From the NCBI GenBank assembly GCA_013399305.1, contig VXAI01000019.1:1269034-1333033 (forward strand): a stretch of 64,000 bases of DNA, in the 5' to 3' direction. Position 1 is the stretch's first letter, and every line of letters starts with the position of its first letter. This document shows, piece after piece, positions 61,596-64,000 of the stretch. Position numbers and translations under genes: made by a program. The DNA is from Rostratula benghalensis (Eukaryota; Chordata; Aves; Charadriiformes; Rostratulidae). Below the pieces are notes generated by a model that worked only from the letters and a program-made list of their open reading frames with translations, had not been told where the DNA came from and ran no database searches.

Positions 61596-61945
61596 AGTAT
61601 CATTTCATAACTTAGGTAGGAAGGGCCTTGTGAAGGTCCTTCTAGTCCTACGAAGGAAGGAGAACAGGCCAGGTTGCTCAGGGCTTTATGCAGTCAGTTC
61701 TCCTAAACCTCCCCAGAACGGAGCCTGTTTAACCTCTCTGGTTGACCTGATGGATTTTCCTTATGGGGAAAACATTCCTCTTTACATCCAATCTGAACCT
61801 CTCATTTCAGTTTATAAGCTGTGTCCCTCATCCATACACTACCATGAAGACCCTGGCTCTACCTTGATGCTCTCTCTGAAGTTCCTGTAGGGCTGCTGTT
61901 AGGTCCCACATAGTAAAATCTGAACAAGCCCTGTTTATTTTCAAA
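61596..61945 (-). mobile_element. Old CR1 LINE 3' part, minus strand
   Basis: On the plus strand it reads 'ATTTCATAACTTAGGTAGGA', 'AGGGCCTTGTGAAGGTCCTT', 'CAGGTTGCTCAGGGC'-like wording, 'CCTCTTTACATCCAATCTGA' and 'TTGATGCTCTCTCTGAAGTT'. It ends 'GCTGTTAGGTCCCACATAGT' and 'TCTGAACAAGCCCTGTTTAT'. The order matches the inverted 3' end of a divergent CR1 subfamily. Several blocks are altered or deleted, so it is older than the other copies. Confidence 0.85.
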
Positions 61946-64000
61946 ATGTTGTGGGTTTTTTCCCCAGGTCTGATTAAGGTGCATTTAAACACCTGTTAGT
62001 GTGCAGAGGTGCTAAATTAAACCAGAACTCAAAATGAGTAAGAATCGTGCTCTCAAAATTCACATGCAAGTGCACCTTTATGAAGAGTCTTCTCTAAATT
62101 CTTCCCTTTTTTCTCCACATGTTGTATGGAATTTTACTTGAAAAAAGGTGGTTTTGCTGGAGTTGGTGGAATGATAGTTAGCTCATCATTGAAGAGGGGA
62201 AAATCTAAAGCTATGAAACAACAAGACCCAGTCAGGTCTATCAGAGATAAGTAGAAGGTCATTTATCTGCAGGAGTATTGATAAGTCAATTGAAATTTTT
62301 CCAAGAGTCAAATACCCCTCTAGTTGTAATCCATGAGCAATTGTTGAAGTTTAGTGGGCTACCAGTGTCCTACTAGGAGAAAACTTTGCAGCACATTCCC
62401 AACTTAAATTTCTGTGGAGGATCCTGAGAGGTAGGCAGAAGGTAAATCACAGGTGTGGGTTTTAGCTCTTCTTAGAAGCTATCTAGCTGTACAGTGAAAG
62501 AAGTCTCACTTTACACAGCCACCAGCAGAGTTCAGCTTCCCAGGTTAGCTTACAAATGCATCCTGATTTTGCAAGTGGAAGAAACACTTCCTTTCAATCT
62601 GTCCCTAACTGCCATAGAAACTTCCAAGTGCCCTAAATTAATTATATGCAGGGATTTAAAGTCATCCTATAGGCTTACTCATGTCAATAGGTACAATTAC
62701 ACTTACTTATTTTATGTCCATTCTACAAGCATTCTTTTTATATTTGATCACCTTCTGAAGTCTCCAAGTCTCCTTGTCTTCTCTTTTCTTTTTCTTTTTT
62801 TTTTTTTTTTTTAAGAAAGGAAAAGATTTCTGGTTAAATTCAGTAAAGTTGGAACTCTAGCAAACTGCTGCAAAGTTGTCTGAAGGCTTTTCATCATCAG
62901 CAGATGACCTGGATTTTCAGTGATTCTGCACAACATTTTCTTCCATCAAGGAACAGCTTGTTTTCTTTCCTTGGTATCCTTGAACAACCCTGAGTAGAAG
63001 ACAAAATGATATATTTATCTCCCTCATTCTCTTTCCCCTCAGCTAAACTGTCAAATCATGGCTCATGTCCTTCACATGGCAGTTTTTGACTTTGTACAAA
63101 CCAGAGGAAAAGAAAGAGTAAGAAGGGACAGGGATTTTCTGGAGTTTGCAGGTAAAGGGTCAGTCCAATGAAAACAGACATGCAGTCAGATACAGTGTCA
63201 AGAAGAAAGGCTACAAATATGGTCTTAAAAGACCACTGTGTAGAACTCATAAACGAGCAAACCAATATTTAGAGACCTGCCTACTAATAGAGGTGGGTCT
63301 GCCAACCGAAGGGATGTTCCATCAGCTGTAGGGATCACAGTCTATTTACTGGCAAGTTCCTGAGCTTTTTGAAAAAGGATATGATGAAGTCATTCATCTC
63401 AAGCTCTGATGAGTGTGGATAACACACAGCACAGGTTATGATCGTGTTATGGATTGAAAACATATCTGAAGACTCGTTTCTCTGGCTTTATGTTCTGGTG
63501 GAAGCTTATGTTTCCTATAAAGAGCAACAGGGTAACACAGATTTTTTGGAAAGTGACAGTTGATTTACTAATGGCTCCTGATTAAAGATGATTGAAAATA
63601 ATACAAAAAGTGCATATAATTTTTTTTCTTGTTTCTAGGTATTACTTTATTATTGAGCAAAAAGAGTACATGACAGTCAATCTTTGGGGAATGTAGGAAC
63701 CAGAAGTATCAGCAAGTCAAATGCAGGGATATGAAAATTCCAGAAAACAACAGATTCTGGCCTGTATTTCAGCAAAGAGTTAAACATTGCTGAAGACAGA
63801 ACTACAAAACCATAGTTATTATGATTTTAGTCTTTCCATAGTGCATTTTTTACCACTTTCCTTGCATCTCTCTAGTTACATTCCAGGCTTTTTATTATTT
63901 ACCAGAAGTTTGTACTTTTCATAAGCTTTCTTTATTTTTCCATGTATTTTCTGGATTTTTCCTCAAGGTTTTTATATCAAGTTGCAGTTTCTGGAAGACT
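61946..64000. other. Non-coding desert to the window end
   Basis: AT-rich unique sequence, with a T/C-rich tract ending in T at about 62780-62812. Short frames on both strands show no recognised domain. Confidence 0.5.

Noticed and set aside
1..64000. CRISPR arrays, bacterial operons, tRNA or rRNA genes
   Set aside because: No regular direct-repeat/spacer arrays, no ribosome-binding-site-led gene trains, and no cloverleaf or rRNA signature seen. The repeat content is vertebrate.

Overview
The window looks like nuclear DNA from a bird. It is AT-rich and mostly non-coding, and fragments of CR1 non-LTR retrotransposons are scattered through it. Their 3' halves carry the usual wording (a 'TTGCCCAGAGAA' block, a 'CTGCCCATGGCAGGG' block and an ATTCTATG-type tail). 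Older relics are also present: two CR1-like pieces of a deeper lineage, a MIR-like SINE and an L2/MIR-type 3' tail. There are no bacterial-style operons, no rRNA, no recognisable tRNA, no CRISPR array and no intact large gene. Two runs of N (16088-16207 and 53007-53031) mark it as draft assembly. The species cannot be fixed from the sequence.

Layout. 1-2150 holds two CR1 fragments. 2151-13829 is plain AT-rich sequence with simple repeats. 13830-17005 is the one gene-like landmark: a composite CpG island with a short minus-strand exon at 15978-16016 (MDRSANLDTEELK, followed by a consensus 5' splice site) and a second GC cluster at 16840-17005. The assembly gap falls between these two. 17100-28100 contains four CR1 copies, the ancient SINE relics and two further minus-strand exon-like ORFs (20620-20769 and 24763-24924). 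28100-48200 is desert with three CR1-family relics plus a deep-lineage one. 48281-50181 contains a GC-rich block and a small CpG-rich exon-like element on the plus strand. 50190-64000 is AT-rich desert with two CR1 pieces and a (TGATAA)9 hexanucleotide repeat.

Interpretation. The best-supported gene signal is the start or an alternative first exon of a minus-strand gene with large introns, its promoter being the CpG island interrupted by the gap. I could not identify the gene. The other exon candidates rest on splice-site and open-frame patterns that arise by chance in 64 kb, so they carry low confidence. I found no convincing new biological system. The most worthwhile points are the island and its exon, the CR1 fragment inside the island that carries several CpGs, and the isolated CpG-rich element near 50.1 kb.
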